The notes under the pieces are model-generated. The model did no database searches. It worked only from the letters and a program-made list of their open reading frames with translations, and was not told where the DNA came from. Of a DNA stretch of 64,000 nt, positions 33,099-45,176 are shown in pieces (positions within the stretch are counted from its first letter, which is position 1; the number at the start of each line of letters is the position of its first letter). Both the position numbers and the translations under genes were made by a program. Source of the stretch: Gossypium raimondii (lineage: Eukaryota; Streptophyta; Magnoliopsida; Malvales; Malvaceae); NCBI RefSeq assembly GCF_025698545.1, contig NC_068575.1, forward strand, positions 59,405,980-59,469,979, written 5' to 3'.

Positions 33099-36000
33099 AT
33101 GGAAAAGCAAGAAGAAAGCAGGGAATGCGACAAGGGTTTCTCTTGCAGTTTCATGCTATTGAAACCCGAAGAAGTTAAATTCATTGATCTGTTTCGGATC
33201 TTGTTTTCAAGTAACTTGGAGGACCGGAAATTTGTGGATAGTTCGTCGGAAACTGAAGAGAGTTTCAGATACCGATGGCTGATATTCATCTCCATTCTGG
33301 CCCAGAAGATGCTCATGCTTACGTCCAAGCCAATGGCATGGATGGGATCCAAGATCGAGATGTTGCTAAATCTTCTCGCTATTAACAACTTCCTTGTGCT
33401 CCTACGAGGTATTCATCTTTCTTTCTCTGCTATCAACGCTCATAGAATTTGTTTTGCATATGATGTTCTTGATGATCCTTCACCAAAATTTTTTTCAAAT
33501 AAAAAGTCGTCTCAGTACTACTTCATAGATCACTGCAACTGGTTTTCATCATTAAAATCTTGAGCATCAATTAATTATCAAACCACCAAATTAATTAAAA
33601 GACAATGAATTTTCATACTACTGTTGTCCCAAAAAAAGGATTTTCTTGGTATGAATTGTCTTGTTTTTTAAAATAATTATCACTTTACTTAATGTCGCGT
33701 TGATTAAGATATTTCGTTAATTTATTACGTGATGACTTTAGTTTCAGAGTTAATTGTATAATTCTTTTTATTATAAAGGAAGCTAATAGTAAAAACTTTT
33801 AATGTTTCCTTTAAACTTGGAAAGTGAACAGAACATTGCCTTTTACTTTTATTGGTTTGTGGGATTGATTCTTTTGTTGACTTACTGTGTGAGAAAACCA
33901 AAAGGAAAGCTAGTGGTACAATACATTATCAAAATTTGTAATGATAAGATTAAACTTTGTATATTAAATTAATTGGTAAATTGGACCTTTCATCTTTAAT
34001 GTAATTCACATAGTACATCACGTGTATCTTATGTCAACATATAAAATTAATTTACTCATTTTTAAATAAAAAGATAAAATTCTAGAAAATAAAAACCCAT
34101 AGATTCAATATATAAGCCATCATAAAGATACTTAATAAAAACTTTAACTGTTTTTTAATGATGCTTTTAATCTTCGTTATACTGGCAAAAAGTAATTCAT
34201 ATTAAAATGGGTTCATAAATTATCCGTAATATAATATGGGTGAAAAGTTTAATAATATATACTTATAAAATATAATATAAAATTTTAGTAGTTTTTATTA
34301 AATAAGGGACTTATTTGAATCGATTATTTAAGAAAAGTTATTTAAAGTAGTTAATTCTTTTTATAAAATAGTTATTTGTTAAATATAATGATAAGACACG
34401 AAGAGAATTTAAGACAATATTATTAGAAAAATTCCCATTATATTTTTTTATTTTTCTAAATTATGATAGGATATGGATGAAAGAATTTATAAAAATATAT
34501 ATATTTATTGATTAAATCATAGGTGAAATGATAAATCACTCGTACACAAACTAGGTTCATTTTAATTATTAATTATTAATTGTTTTATTTAAAAAATAAT
34601 ATAAGACAAAAATTTAAAAAAAAATCAAATTGATTATTATTATGGATATAAATTAAATAATAGTTTGGTCCACTATTATTTAAATCGATGAATGTGGGCC
34701 CATGTCGGTGGTGCACCAAAGCCTACCTACCCTGCTCCACTATTTTACTACGGTCACTTAGCAGCCTCCTTCCTTTTTTTCTTAATTAAAATTGAATATA
34801 GTAAAAGTCCTAGTTCAAGTCTCCTCATCTGCATCTTTTATCTTAAAAAAAATTTAATAGTAAAATATTTAAATTTAATTATAAAAAATATAAAATCAAT
34901 CAAACATTTTTGTACCGCTTTATTTCTGGAGAAATTATTACATGGTCCCTTCCGATAATAAGTGTTTTTTACATGTCACTTCTTATTTCTAATTCGTCGC
35001 ATGCATCTCTATCTTGCCTTCCTTCTCCCTCCGTCTTCCCTCTTCCTAACCACTAGAGAATCACAGAAGAAAACCCAGTACAGAAAGGATGAATCAAAAG
35101 AAAATAAGAAACGATAGAAAACCTAAAAAGTATGACTTAATGTTTTCTGATATCTTAATTCATGAACCTGCATTTTCTGGAATGAATTTTATGGTGGTTT
35201 GATTAGAAAGAGACCATGTTTGAAGGGATTTGGTGCGAAAATAAGATTGACATTTAAAAACATGCTTATGTAAAGATTGACTTGTGTGTCTAAGGCATTT
35301 TTGGGTGTATATATAAAAGAATATAATCTTCTGAAGATCCATCAAAACTTAAAAAAGAGTTCAACATACATATACTTATTTGGAACGATCATACCTGAGT
35401 ACGTAACATAACAGTTCTGCATGTCGAACAATCAATAATGTAATCTTTTTTCCCCATTTCCATACAGGAAAGACTAAGAAGCCAGATAAAGATTCGGCAA
35501 CATTCATCTCTTTCATCGGTAATATGGACAAGAGAATGAAGCTGGACAGTAAGATCAAACCCGAACATGGATGCCACTATTATTCGGCACTGTCGATGAT
35601 GGCTTCCAAAGCATCGTATGAGAATCGAGCCTACATTGAAACTATTGTCAAGGATCATTGGAAGGTATATATGAAAGAACTGAGAGAAATTGTATTGAAA
35701 TATGACAAATAATTAACTCCTTTTGTAATCTTTTTGGCAGATGGAGTACTTGGGGTTTTTTGATCACTGGAATGGTAAGACCCGATAATTTCTTCAAGCT
35801 TGTTAGACTTAAATCCGCAATGGGGATGCATCACCATTTGTTTGCGTGTGTTTGGTTTGGCAGATTACCAAGAAAAAGCCACGACGCAACTCTTCTTTAT
35901 GCGTGATAAAAGTGAAAACCATGACACCATAGTTGTTGCCTTCAGAGGAACGGAGCCATTCGATGCAGATGCATGGTGTTCGGACTTCGATTTGTCTTGG

Positions 36001-36827
36001 TATGAGCTTCAAGGAATGGGGAAAATCCATGGCGGATTTATGAAAGCTCTAGGGTTACAAAAGAACGTAGGGTGGCCAATGGAATACAAAGCAAACGAAA
36101 CCCGGAAAGAACCCTTAGCTTATTATTTCGTTAGAGACAAGTTAAAAGCACTCTTGAGCGAAAGTGAAAACACAAAGTATATATTGACAGGTCATAGTTT
36201 GGGCGGGGCATTAGCCATTCTTTTTCCTTCAATTTTGTTTCTCCATGAAGAGAAATTGTTGTTGCAGAGATTAGAAGGGGTTTATACATATGGCCAACCT
36301 AGAGTCGGGGACGAGAAGTTCGGGAAATACATGGAAAGCAAGTTGGAAGAACATAAAATACGTTATTTCAGAATTGTTTATTGCAATGATATGGTGCCGA
36401 GGTTGCCATACGATGACAAGGATCTTTTGTTCAAGCACTTTGGCACCTGCGTCTACTATAACAGGCACTATCAAGGAAAGGTAAGACATTGTCCCTTTCT
36501 ATCTTTCATTTGATAAACAAAAAAAGGTTGCAAGTAATAAATGTGTAGTTTTTGTGGCAGGTTGTAGCAGAAATACCAAACAAGAACTATTTCTCACCGT
36601 TGTCGGCAATACCAATGATGATAAACGCCATTTGTGAGTTGATAAGAAGCTTCACTATATGTTATTCAAAAGGAGCGGAGTACAAAGAAGGTTGGTTTTT
36701 AAGAGTTTTTAGGATAATTGGATTGGTGATCCCTGGAGTTTCAGCTCATTCTACTCAAGATTATGTTAACTCTACTCGTCTTGGTTCCTCCGATGTTTTT
36801 CTTCCATCCGAGGAAACGATTCCATAA
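33099..36827 (+). CDS. OBL1-like triacylglycerol lipase, gene 5 (5 exons, 474 aa)
   Basis: Exons 33099-33408, 35468-35664, 35741-35774, 35864-36480 and 36561-36827 give one frame ending at TAA. Intron 1 is 2,059 bp, far longer than the 84-492 bp seen in the other copies. The N-terminal region has the same [14 protein letters not shown] hydrophobic stretch. Core motifs are AFRGTEPF near 206, TGHSLGG at 289-295 (Ser292), [11 protein letters not shown], Asp in [10 protein letters not shown], and His in [14 protein letters not shown]. Exon 2 is one codon longer than in the others. The motif MRDKS places it nearer to genes 3 and 4, while the GGFMKALGL text is like genes 2 and 6. Function is inferred from family. 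Confidence 0.92.
33409..35467 (+). other. Long first intron of lipase gene 5
   Basis: Intron sequence with no ORF that continues the gene. It is AT-rich throughout, with a less AT-rich patch near 34,690-34,760 and 34,980-35,050. No complete transposon could be outlined by eye. Confidence 0.6.
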
Positions 36828-36927
36828 TTCTAATCCTTTTACTTCCAACATGATTGAAAACATCAAAACTTCATATTTATGTCATTACGGAGCATAATAT
36901 TGAGAATATATATATATAGTTAAGAGT

Positions 36928-37107
36928 ATTTTTACACTAACTGCAGATAAACACGCCGTTCATACAAATTTATCTCACCCTAAATATATATATATATAGT
37001 GCAGTGTATTTAGCTTACTTTTTGTCTCACATTACGGTATCTAATCTCACCGTCACCGCTGTTTTTACATTAACCGCAGATAAACACGCCGTTCATCTAA
37101 ACTTATC
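36928..37107. repeat. Direct repeat, about 47 bp, 133 bp apart
   Basis: TTTTTACA.TAAC.GCAGATAAACACGCCGTTCAT occurs at about 36,929 and again at about 37,062 with few differences. It lies in the 3' flank of gene 5. It could be a piece of a dispersed repeat. Confidence 0.8.
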
Positions 37108-37720
37108 TTTAATTTTATGGCTCCCTCGGCCCAAAAGTATGAACCCAAAATTTAACATTTGTGGCTGGCAAAGATTTCAGAGGTGTAAAAAGCCCAAGTT
37201 GATTTGTATGATAAATTTTGTTTAGCTTGTCTCCCATGTGTTACATGAAATGGAGTGAAATGTGTTTCTCATGTAGTTGTAGAACCAGTGCTTTCCCAAA
37301 TTGTCACTCTTGGGATATATATATTCATTTCAATCTTGTTATTCTTGACCAAACAAATTAAAACTTTATTATTAGAATCCGAATCTCCATTTGCTAAATG
37401 TAAAAGCAATCACCATGTCATGATCCTCCTCTTTTACTCAACTTCTTTTTTCTTGCTAAATGCTAACTCTCAATGATATGATTATACAAATCAATTAAGT
37501 TGTAGATTCAATTAGGTTGCAACTTCTATATAAGATTCAAAACATATAAAATGCTGCTTATTAAAGGTGATTGGATATTAACCCAAATGAAATAAATGAT
37601 CTATGATTTAATTTATCAAACGTGACACATGCATTGATTAAGGAGCTAATTACACATTAGCAAATGCTGAAGAGCCTTTGGTTAAATATAGTTGAATGTT
37701 TCTACTTTATTTTACCCCAT
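37108..37720. other. Intergenic between lipase genes 5 and 6
   Basis: No gene or repeat recognised. The TATA-like site for gene 6 follows at 37722. Confidence 0.5.
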
Positions 37721-37721
37721 C

Positions 37722-37728
37722 TATAAAT
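37722..37728 (+). promoter_or_regulatory. Possible TATA box of lipase gene 6
   Basis: CTATAAATTCC lies about 190 bp before the ATG, which would give a leader of about 160 bases. Confidence 0.4.
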
Positions 37729-37916
37729 TCCTTATTCCTATGGTTTTCAATTCCTTTGATGAGTGAGAAAGCAAAGCATATATCCCGCAATGCAAATGTA
37801 AGTTTGCGACAATATTTAAGCAGCTGATAATAGGTTATGAAATTCACACCCAAATCAAACCAAAGCCTAGTATTCTCTTCTTCTTCTGTGTGTTTTTTGT
37901 CTGATTAATTAAAGCC

Positions 37917-40137
37917 ATGGCTGTTAACAAATACCAAGCAGACCATTATTTAATGCTGAAACCAGATGAAGTGAGTATACGGAAGGTTGTTCGATTATTA
38001 TGGAGCAAAAGAATGGAGGAAAACGATTACTTTTATATACGAGAAAGTGATGAAAAGGAAGATTTCATTGAAAAGGGACTTGCCATCGCCTCGCTCGCAG
38101 CTCAAAAGGGTCTGCTCCATGCTGCCAAACCCTTGAAATGCTTTGGACAAAAGCTGGAGATGTGGTTGAACCTCGTCTCCTTTAACACCAACATTTTCAT
38201 GCTCTTCTTCAACACTCTGCGATGTTAGTCACTCCTTTCTTTCTTTTCTTTCATGTTACATTATCTTTTCGACAAAAATATTGATTTTATTCAATTTTTA
38301 AAAATTTATTTTAAAATTTTTATATTAGAATTTGAGTAAGATAAAATTATTTTAAACAAAATATATTATTAAATTTAAATTAATTTAAGGTTAGCAATTT
38401 ACAAATATGAATAAATTGACCTATTTTTATTACAAAACTGTACTTAAGTAAACATGTATGATATACATACGTTAGCCCAACACTAACGCTTGCACCAAAT
38501 TTTAATATGTATATGTTGAATATTTTTAGCCATAAATTTTGAGATGAGATTATTATGTTAAAATTCAATTTGCCAAAGTTTATTTGTAGCAATAGTTAGA
38601 ACTCTTATTTGATACTTATATAATACGAATTCAAACCTTATTATCTCCCTTCCCCTTCTCAATTATGTAATGATAAAAAAACATTTCATTAACATATTAA
38701 TTTGTAAGTATTTAGGTAAAGTGAAAATTCCAGAGCGTAAATCAGATGATTTTATGTCGTTCGCGGGGTATATAGACAAACGGGTTAAATTAGATGAGAA
38801 GATAGAACCTGGAAATGCGAGATATAATTCAGCACTGGCTATAATGGCGGCTAAACTAGCTTATGAGAATAAGGGCTTTATTAGGAACACAGTTGAACAA
38901 CATTGGAAGGTAATTTTCCTTCCTGCCTCTTAATTATGGATGATATAACTTGTTTATCTCACTTTGAAGAGTGTACATGGTGCAGATGGAATTCATTGAT
39001 ATGGACACCGACTTTTGGAATGGTATCAAATTCCATTTCTATTTTTGTTTCTTTTGTATTAATTTCAAATTTATATACACAAAATTAATTATATTAAATT
39101 TGGACAGATTATTTAGAGAATTATCATACCCAAGGCTTCATGTCTTATGATGAAAGCGTGAATATGATAGTGGTATCTTTCAGAGGAACAGAAGCTTTCA
39201 ACGCATACGATTGGTGTACGGATTTCGATATCTCCTGCTTTGAAAACCCGGAAATGGGGAAGATCCATGGCGGATTTATGAAAGCTTTAGGCTTAGTAAT
39301 GGAACATGGTTGGCCACCTCATCTCCCTGCCGATAAACGAGACAAGAACTTGGCTTATTATGCCATAAGAGATAAGCTTAAAGAAAGGATAGATTTAAAC
39401 AAAGAAACCAAGTTCATAGTGACCGGTCACAGTCTCGGCGGTGCATTGGCGGTATTGTTCCCTGCGATCTTGGCATTGCATGGAGAAACAAAGTTGCTGG
39501 AGAGATTGAAAGGGATTTACACGTTTGGACAACCCAGAGTTGGAGATGGCAAGTTTAAAAGTTTCATGGAAGAACAAGTGCTGGATAGACATGGCGTTAA
39601 ATATTTGAGATTTGTTTACTGCAATGATTTGATTACCAGATTGCCTTTCGACGATCCTGTAACTTCCCTTTACACCCATTTTGGAACTTGCCTTTACTTC
39701 AACAGCTGCTATAAAGGACAGGTGAATGGTTTGAATTAAACACGCACAACAATGGTCGAAACTGAGATTGATTTTAACAATTAATTTATTTTTCACTTTG
39801 GGGTTTGCAGATACTGCCCGAAGAACCACACAAGAACTACTTTGAAACGTTTGGAGGAACTCGGAGGTTCTTGAATGCACTGTTTGAGTTAGTGAGGTGT
39901 CTTTATCTGCCATTGTTGAAAGGAGGAGATTACAGAGAAGGTTTAGCGATGATATTGATAGTTAGGTTTAGTGCACTGGCTTTTCCAGGGGCGGCGGATC
40001 ATAATCCTTTGGATTATGTTAACGCAACTCGATTGGGATCCAAGGAAGTATTTCAAAGTGCTGAATCTTCCAAGAAATGGCTCAAAAATTCAGCAACTTC
40101 TGGTCGGGAGGTCCAAGATAAGATTAAATATTGTTGA
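37917..40137 (+). CDS. OBL1-like triacylglycerol lipase, gene 6 (5 exons, 492 aa)
   Basis: Exons 37917-38223, 38716-38909, 38986-39022, 39108-39721 and 39811-40137 join in one frame to TGA. Exon 1 ends CGAT before the donor, so the codon across intron 1 gives Cys where the others have Gly or Val. The N-terminus has the conserved LLHAAKPL..FGQKLEMWLNLVSF hydrophobic region. Core: SFRGTEAF near 203, TGHSLGG at 285-291 (Ser288), FGQPRVGD, Asp in YCNDLITRLP (others have NDMVPR), and His in DHNPLDYVNATRLG. It also has DISCFEN where others have DLSWYE. The C-terminal tail after TRLG is longer and charged (..GSKEVFQSAESSKKW..). All triad residues are present, so activity is likely. Closest to gene 2. 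Confidence 0.92.
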
Positions 40138-42169
40138 CAGTCCAATGTACACTATTTTAGGTGTCCACTACCGTACAAACTTTTATAGCGAGAACCGTGG
40201 AATTAAAAATAACCGGCACATCACATACGAAGTTTCATATTTGTTGATTTGTCCATGTCTACATAACTTTATTTAGCTGATGCAAATGTAATCTAATAAA
40301 TTACACAAGTAATAAAGCTACCATTATTTAATAGAATAATATTTAGTATTGTGAAGTAAAATTTTTAGACTTCACAAGTAAACTTAAAGAGTTGATAATA
40401 GTCCTACAAAAATATAGTAAAATATTTAAAATAAACGACACATGACAATTTTCTAAAATTGTTTCTAGAATAAAAAGAATACAGTGTATGTGTACCAAAT
40501 ACTAACCCTTATTTAATTAAATAAATGTGCATACAAGCGATGTCATTATAACCACATATAACTTCACTCAATTAGATAAATAATTAATCAATTAATTGTA
40601 CAATTCAATCCAAAATGTGTATATATAAGTAAAGTTATAATATTGAATGAGTTGATTGTTTACAAGGCACATTTCAGTCTTTCTCTTTTCTTTTTGCATT
40701 TTACAGAAAATAGGTCAAATATCACTTTTGCTCCTCTATTAGGCCTAAAATTAAGATTTAATCTTTATACTCAATTTCTACAATAATTTGGTCCTGTTTT
40801 TTTTTATAATGTTTAGTCCAAATAGTTAATATTGTTGGTTATTTTGATAAAAAATTTTACATGAAATTTTTTATCAAAATACTATTTTAACCAAAAAAAC
40901 CACATCAACTATCAAAATGATTAACAATGCTAATTATTTGGACAAACTAATGACATGATTTTTGCCTTTTCAGTCGTAAGATAATGATAAAATTGTAGTT
41001 TTGATTTCTCTACTATACTTACATCTGTTATTTAAATTTTATATTTTATTTTTACATAATTTGGTCTTTCACTTTTACAATGGCATTGATTAGTCCAAAT
41101 AATTTACACACTTATATGTGATAGTTATCTTATTATTTTATTATTATACCCTTTGTATGCTGACAGGTGCCCAAGAATAAAAAAAAGAAGTTATTTCTAG
41201 TTGAAAGGCTAATGGTGATTATTTTCAACTATTTATAAACGTCTTGAAAAAAAAGAGACTATGAACATGGCAAAATGGCATGACACTGTATTTTATCTAT
41301 AGATTATATGGCAATGGCGAAGTTTCAATTTTGATTCCTATTCCATGTTCAAATTTAGATTTAATCTTTATATTTCAACTTCTTTGACATAAATTGGTAT
41401 TTTATCTATAGATTATATAACAATGGTGAGTATTAAATGCCAACATGCATATCCGATATCACTTATGTTTGACTTTAAAAATTTAATTAATTAAATTTAT
41501 TTAATTAAAACATCAATTAATTTACTTGGCTGGACATGCACGTTAGCATTTAAAACCTATTTTAACTGCCACATTTGGTTATCGTTTGGGAGTTAACAGA
41601 TCTTAACGGTAGAGTAACAATTTTGTAACAAAACGATCACGTAAATAACTAAAACGTAAAATTTTAAACATAAATAAATACGGTATTGTTTTATAATATG
41701 TTTGTTAATAACTTTGGTAATAAAAATTCCGCGTATCACTGTTGTAAAACGTTTCCACCTTAAATTAGTCGAAAATTGACAAAACAGAGATATAAAAACA
41801 AAAAATAAAAAGCGGGAGAAAAAGTCAAATTGATGGGTGTCTTTAAAATTTTCCAACATTGATGCTCTCACGTTTATTTCCACAACTCTTTATGTCCCGT
41901 CCAATTCACGCTATATGTTAACACAAATTTATTTAATATTGATTGGAAACCACACCCAATATTTGTGTTACATTCTGGTGTGGTCTATCAACAAAGTCAT
42001 CATAGCACACGTAACCTTTTTGTCTTTTATTTTTAAGAATTATTGAAAATTAATTTTAAGAATTAATACCTAGTTTATTATTTGAATTTGTTTAAAAATA
42101 TTTAGTTGGTATATCAATTTATCATATATATTATTTTAATTTGTTCATGGTGTTAATTTTTTTTAATTA
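40138..42169. other. Intergenic with MITE-like AT-rich sequence
   Basis: No gene supported. About 40,790-40,960 is partly self-complementary (AGTCCAAATAGTTAATATTG against CAATGCTAATTATTTGGAC), like small foldback elements. The open frames at 41593-42046 have no recognisable content. Confidence 0.5.
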
Positions 42170-42262
42170 TAAGAGGAGGGCAAAACCTTAATAGTAAAGC
42201 GACTCAAATCCAGGTCATATCTGGGGCAGTGAATACTCTGACCATTAGGCCAACACACGGGG
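42170..42262 (-). mobile_element. tRNA-derived SINE-like fragment
   Basis: On the minus strand, a Pol III A-box-like TGGCCTAATGGT (42241-42252) is followed about 30 bases later by a B-box-like GGATTTGAGTC (42201-42211), the spacing seen in tRNA-derived SINEs. It lacks a clean tRNA fold and a discriminator, so it is not called a tRNA gene. Confidence 0.5.
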
Positions 42263-42802
42263 TTCAATGGTGTTAAATTTTTAAGTGCTAACATGTAGTT
42301 TGTCCACTAAACTTATCCAAAATTACTTAGTTGATACTTAAATTTACGTCTACTATATGTCATACTGAGAGGTTGTGTCACTATAAAATTAGCCATCAAT
42401 ACCACATCAACACAAACTAATGATGTTAATGTGGAGGTACAATTTAAATCACGAAATACAATTTTAGGTATCAATTAGATAAAGAAAAATTCAAGTATTA
42501 ACTAAAAATTTAGAAAAATTACATATTAACCCTAATTTTAAATTGTACTATATAAAATTTTAATTTGATAATTAAGAATAAATTTTTATTTTATTTTACA
42601 AATAGTGTATCGAATATTCTATCTCCTACAATAAGATTGTTTTAGCTAAACTTCTTTAGGACAACGAAGCGTGCAAAGATGGGTGGACTTGGAACTCACG
42701 TTCGAGCTCTAAACAAGATAATATAGCTTCTAATCAACACGTGTTAAGATCACGTTTGTTTCCAGGAGGATACTTGTGCAACAAGCCAACAGTTTAATTA
42801 AT

Positions 42803-43170
42803 GGTTAAAATATGCCTATAATCCCTGCACTTTTTGAAAAATAGGAAGTTAGTCCCTGTACTTGTATTTCTAAAAATTTAGTTCATCTATTTTTCAGAAT
42901 TTAGGCCTTACTGTTAATATTATTAAATTTTTGTTAAACAATGTGATTAATTAAAATATACTTTTTAATTATATAGCTACCAAAACAAGAAGTTTTTAAT
43001 TTAAAAATGTCACAACAATGATTTAACAAAAAAAAAAAACTAACAGTGCTAACAATTATACTTGAATTTTAAAATCTAAAAATAAATGAGCTAAATTCCT
43101 AAAAATAAGTATATAGACTAAATTCTAATTTTCAAAAATATAGAAACTATAAACACATTTTTATCTTAAT
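42803..43170. mobile_element. Foldback (MITE-like) element, about 370 bp
   Basis: The left arm (..AATATGCCTATAATCCCTGC.., TTTAGTTCATCTATTTTT) and the right arm (read in reverse: ..ATGTGTTTATAGTTTCTATA.., TTTAGCTCATTTATTTTT) are imperfect inverted copies of about 100-120 bp around an AT-rich centre. There is no ORF. The target duplication was not resolved. Confidence 0.65.
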
Positions 43171-43526
43171 TAATTTGTTATTAATTAGTCAGATTCAACT
43201 CAAATATAGAGTTTGTGACTGATTGAGTTTAATTGTTGGATCAAACTATATTAACCATGAGCTAAACCAATAAAATATGGAAAAAAAAACAAATTATAAA
43301 TATCTTAGGAAATAAAAATAAAATATCTTTTTATTTTTATTTTTATCTTTACCCATGTAGCATCCAGACAATATATAATATATATATACTAATTTGTTAT
43401 CTCTGCTTCTTTTCAAGTAAACATATAATCATTTAAAATAATTTAAATAGACAATTTTTTTTAAATATCAATATTTTCTAATCAAATAACGAATGGTTGT
43501 GTTAAGTATAGATTATTTTAGATCAA

Positions 43527-44228
43527 ATTATGGTTATAGTCTCTTTACTATGTTTACATTTAGGATTTAGCATCTATACATTAATCTAGTATTAATCTGG
43601 TTCCTTTACATAATATCATTAGTTAGTTGAAATAGTTAATACTTTTTTTTGGTTAAAATGTTAAGGTCAATTTTTTGGTGTAATCGAGTTGAGTTGAACC
43701 TGAATATTGCCAAGGTTGAGGTCGAATCAAAATTCGAAGCTCGATACTCGGCTCAAGTTCGATCGAACATCTATTTTTTAGCTCGAGCTCTGCTCAATAA
43801 TTAAGCTTAGGGTTGATAATATGTTTCAAGCCAATAATGTAATTTAATAACATAAAAATATGAAAAGCTCAATAAGGCTGGCGAGCCGTTTGAAACAAAT
43901 ATTACCAAACTCGAATTCGGGTTGACCAACAGCTCGACAATTACCGAATTGAGTTTATTTTTCCAAGTCAAACTCGAGTAACTTGCAAGCACTAGTGTCT
44001 CATTTACACTCCTATTACAAAATCATGAAGAAATATATATATTTAGTATTAAAGTATGGTTTAAGAGAAATTAGTGAAATCATTTTAATCAAGATAGTTA
44101 AGGATGTTAATTATTTGGATTAGTTAATGTCATTGTAAAAGTAGAGGACCAAATTATGCTAAATTAAAATATAAAGACTAAGTCCTAAATGTAAGCATAA
44201 TAGAGAGATGAAAACTACAATTTTACCA
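43527..44228. mobile_element. Inverted-repeat element with an internal insertion
   Basis: About 110 bp at 43,527-43,650 (GTTTACATTTAGGATTTAGC..) is matched in reverse at about 44,093-44,228 (..GACTAAGTCCTAAATGTAAGC). Between them lies about 430 bp with repeated GCTCGA/TCGAGC words, unlike the arms, suggesting a second insertion or an unrelated core. Confidence 0.6.
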
Positions 44229-44614
44229 TTCTCGTATAATGGCTAAAAAGTAAAGAAAAAATTCGTGTCATTGGTTTGCCAAAACAATTAACACTCTTAA
44301 TAATTTTGATAGTTGACCTAGATTTTTTAAAATTCTTATTTCTACTTATCTTATTAATATAAATATTTTTTTGTTAGAATAGTATTTTTAAAAATTCAAA
44401 TAAAAAATAATTAGAGTCAACAATATTAACTATTTAAATTAAGTGATAACATTATAAAATATAGAGATGAAGTTAGAAATTAAAATATAAATATTAAATC
44501 TAAAGTATAAAACTTAATAGAGGGACTGAAAATGAGATTTGACCGTGTTTCTATAATGAAAAAAAATTGATAGGGTTACGTGTCAACGTGAGAAGGCTGT
44601 ATATGAGTGTGTGT

Positions 44615-44694
44615 TTCTAGAAAACAACAAAATGAGATACATTAGTCAAACTTAAATGAGCCAAAAATTTCTTTAGAAATGTAATAGAAGCTTC
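44615..44694 (+). promoter_or_regulatory. Heat-shock elements upstream of HSFB1
   Basis: TTCTAGAA (44615-44622) and GAAGCTTC followed by CTTTGAA (44687-44701) are perfect or near-perfect nGAAnnTTCn arrays. They lie 480-560 bp before the start codon and upstream of the likely leader. This fits heat-inducible or auto-regulated expression, as known for HSFB genes. Confidence 0.6.
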
Positions 44695-44788
44695 CTTTGA
44701 AGAAAAATGTGGGAGCATTTTTCACGTTAGAAAAGTATATCTCCCTCTCCCCCTCTTATCTCTATTTTCTTCAAGACAGCACAAAAGC

Positions 44789-44830
44789 ATGTTGTTTTCT
44801 CCTTTCCCTTTCCTCTTTTTGTTCTTCTGA
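44789..44830 (+). promoter_or_regulatory. Upstream ORF 1 in the HSFB1 leader, Phe-rich (13 aa)
   Basis: ATG to TGA encodes 13 residues, MLFSPFPFLFLFF, six of them Phe. Arabidopsis HSFB1 (also called TBF1) has two short leader ORFs enriched in Phe that repress translation until stress. A Phe-rich ORF in the equivalent place here is therefore a good candidate for the same control. The transcription start is not known from sequence, so leader membership is inferred. Confidence 0.6.
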
Positions 44831-44961
44831 ATTTTAAAACTCTAATTTCAGTGGAGAGGTCCTTTAAAGGCTTCCTTTTTCCCTTGGCTTTGCTTTCTTT
44901 AATTCTCAGGCGCCTACATCGAAATCTCTAGAAACCCAATCTCCATTAAGAACAAGTGATA

Positions 44962-45015
44962 ATGGAGTTGTTGAGATTAAGAAAAACCAGAGAGCTCTTA
45001 CTGTCAATCCTTTGA
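44962..45015 (+). promoter_or_regulatory. Upstream ORF 2 in the HSFB1 leader (17 aa)
   Basis: ATG 44962 to TGA 45013-45015 encodes MELLRLRKTRELLLSIL. It is followed by two more very short frames (45021-45038 and 45071-45103) before the main ATG. It matches the second leader ORF of Arabidopsis HSFB1 in position but is shorter. Confidence 0.55.
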
Positions 45016-45176
45016 AACTGATGAAGCAAACACAGTGAGAGTGAGGACCTCCTTCATTTCCTCTCTGGGGATGGCAATTCTTAACCTCTCTTCTTCTCTT
45101 TAGTTGTTCTTATTCTTAATTCTAGGTTAGATTTTTGTTTTCTGTTTTCTTTTTACGTAATTTGCCGATAATCGGA

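Noticed and set aside
42170-42262. tRNA gene
   Set aside because: A- and B-box-like motifs are present, but I could not form a proper acceptor stem or anticodon arm, so it is treated as a SINE fragment.
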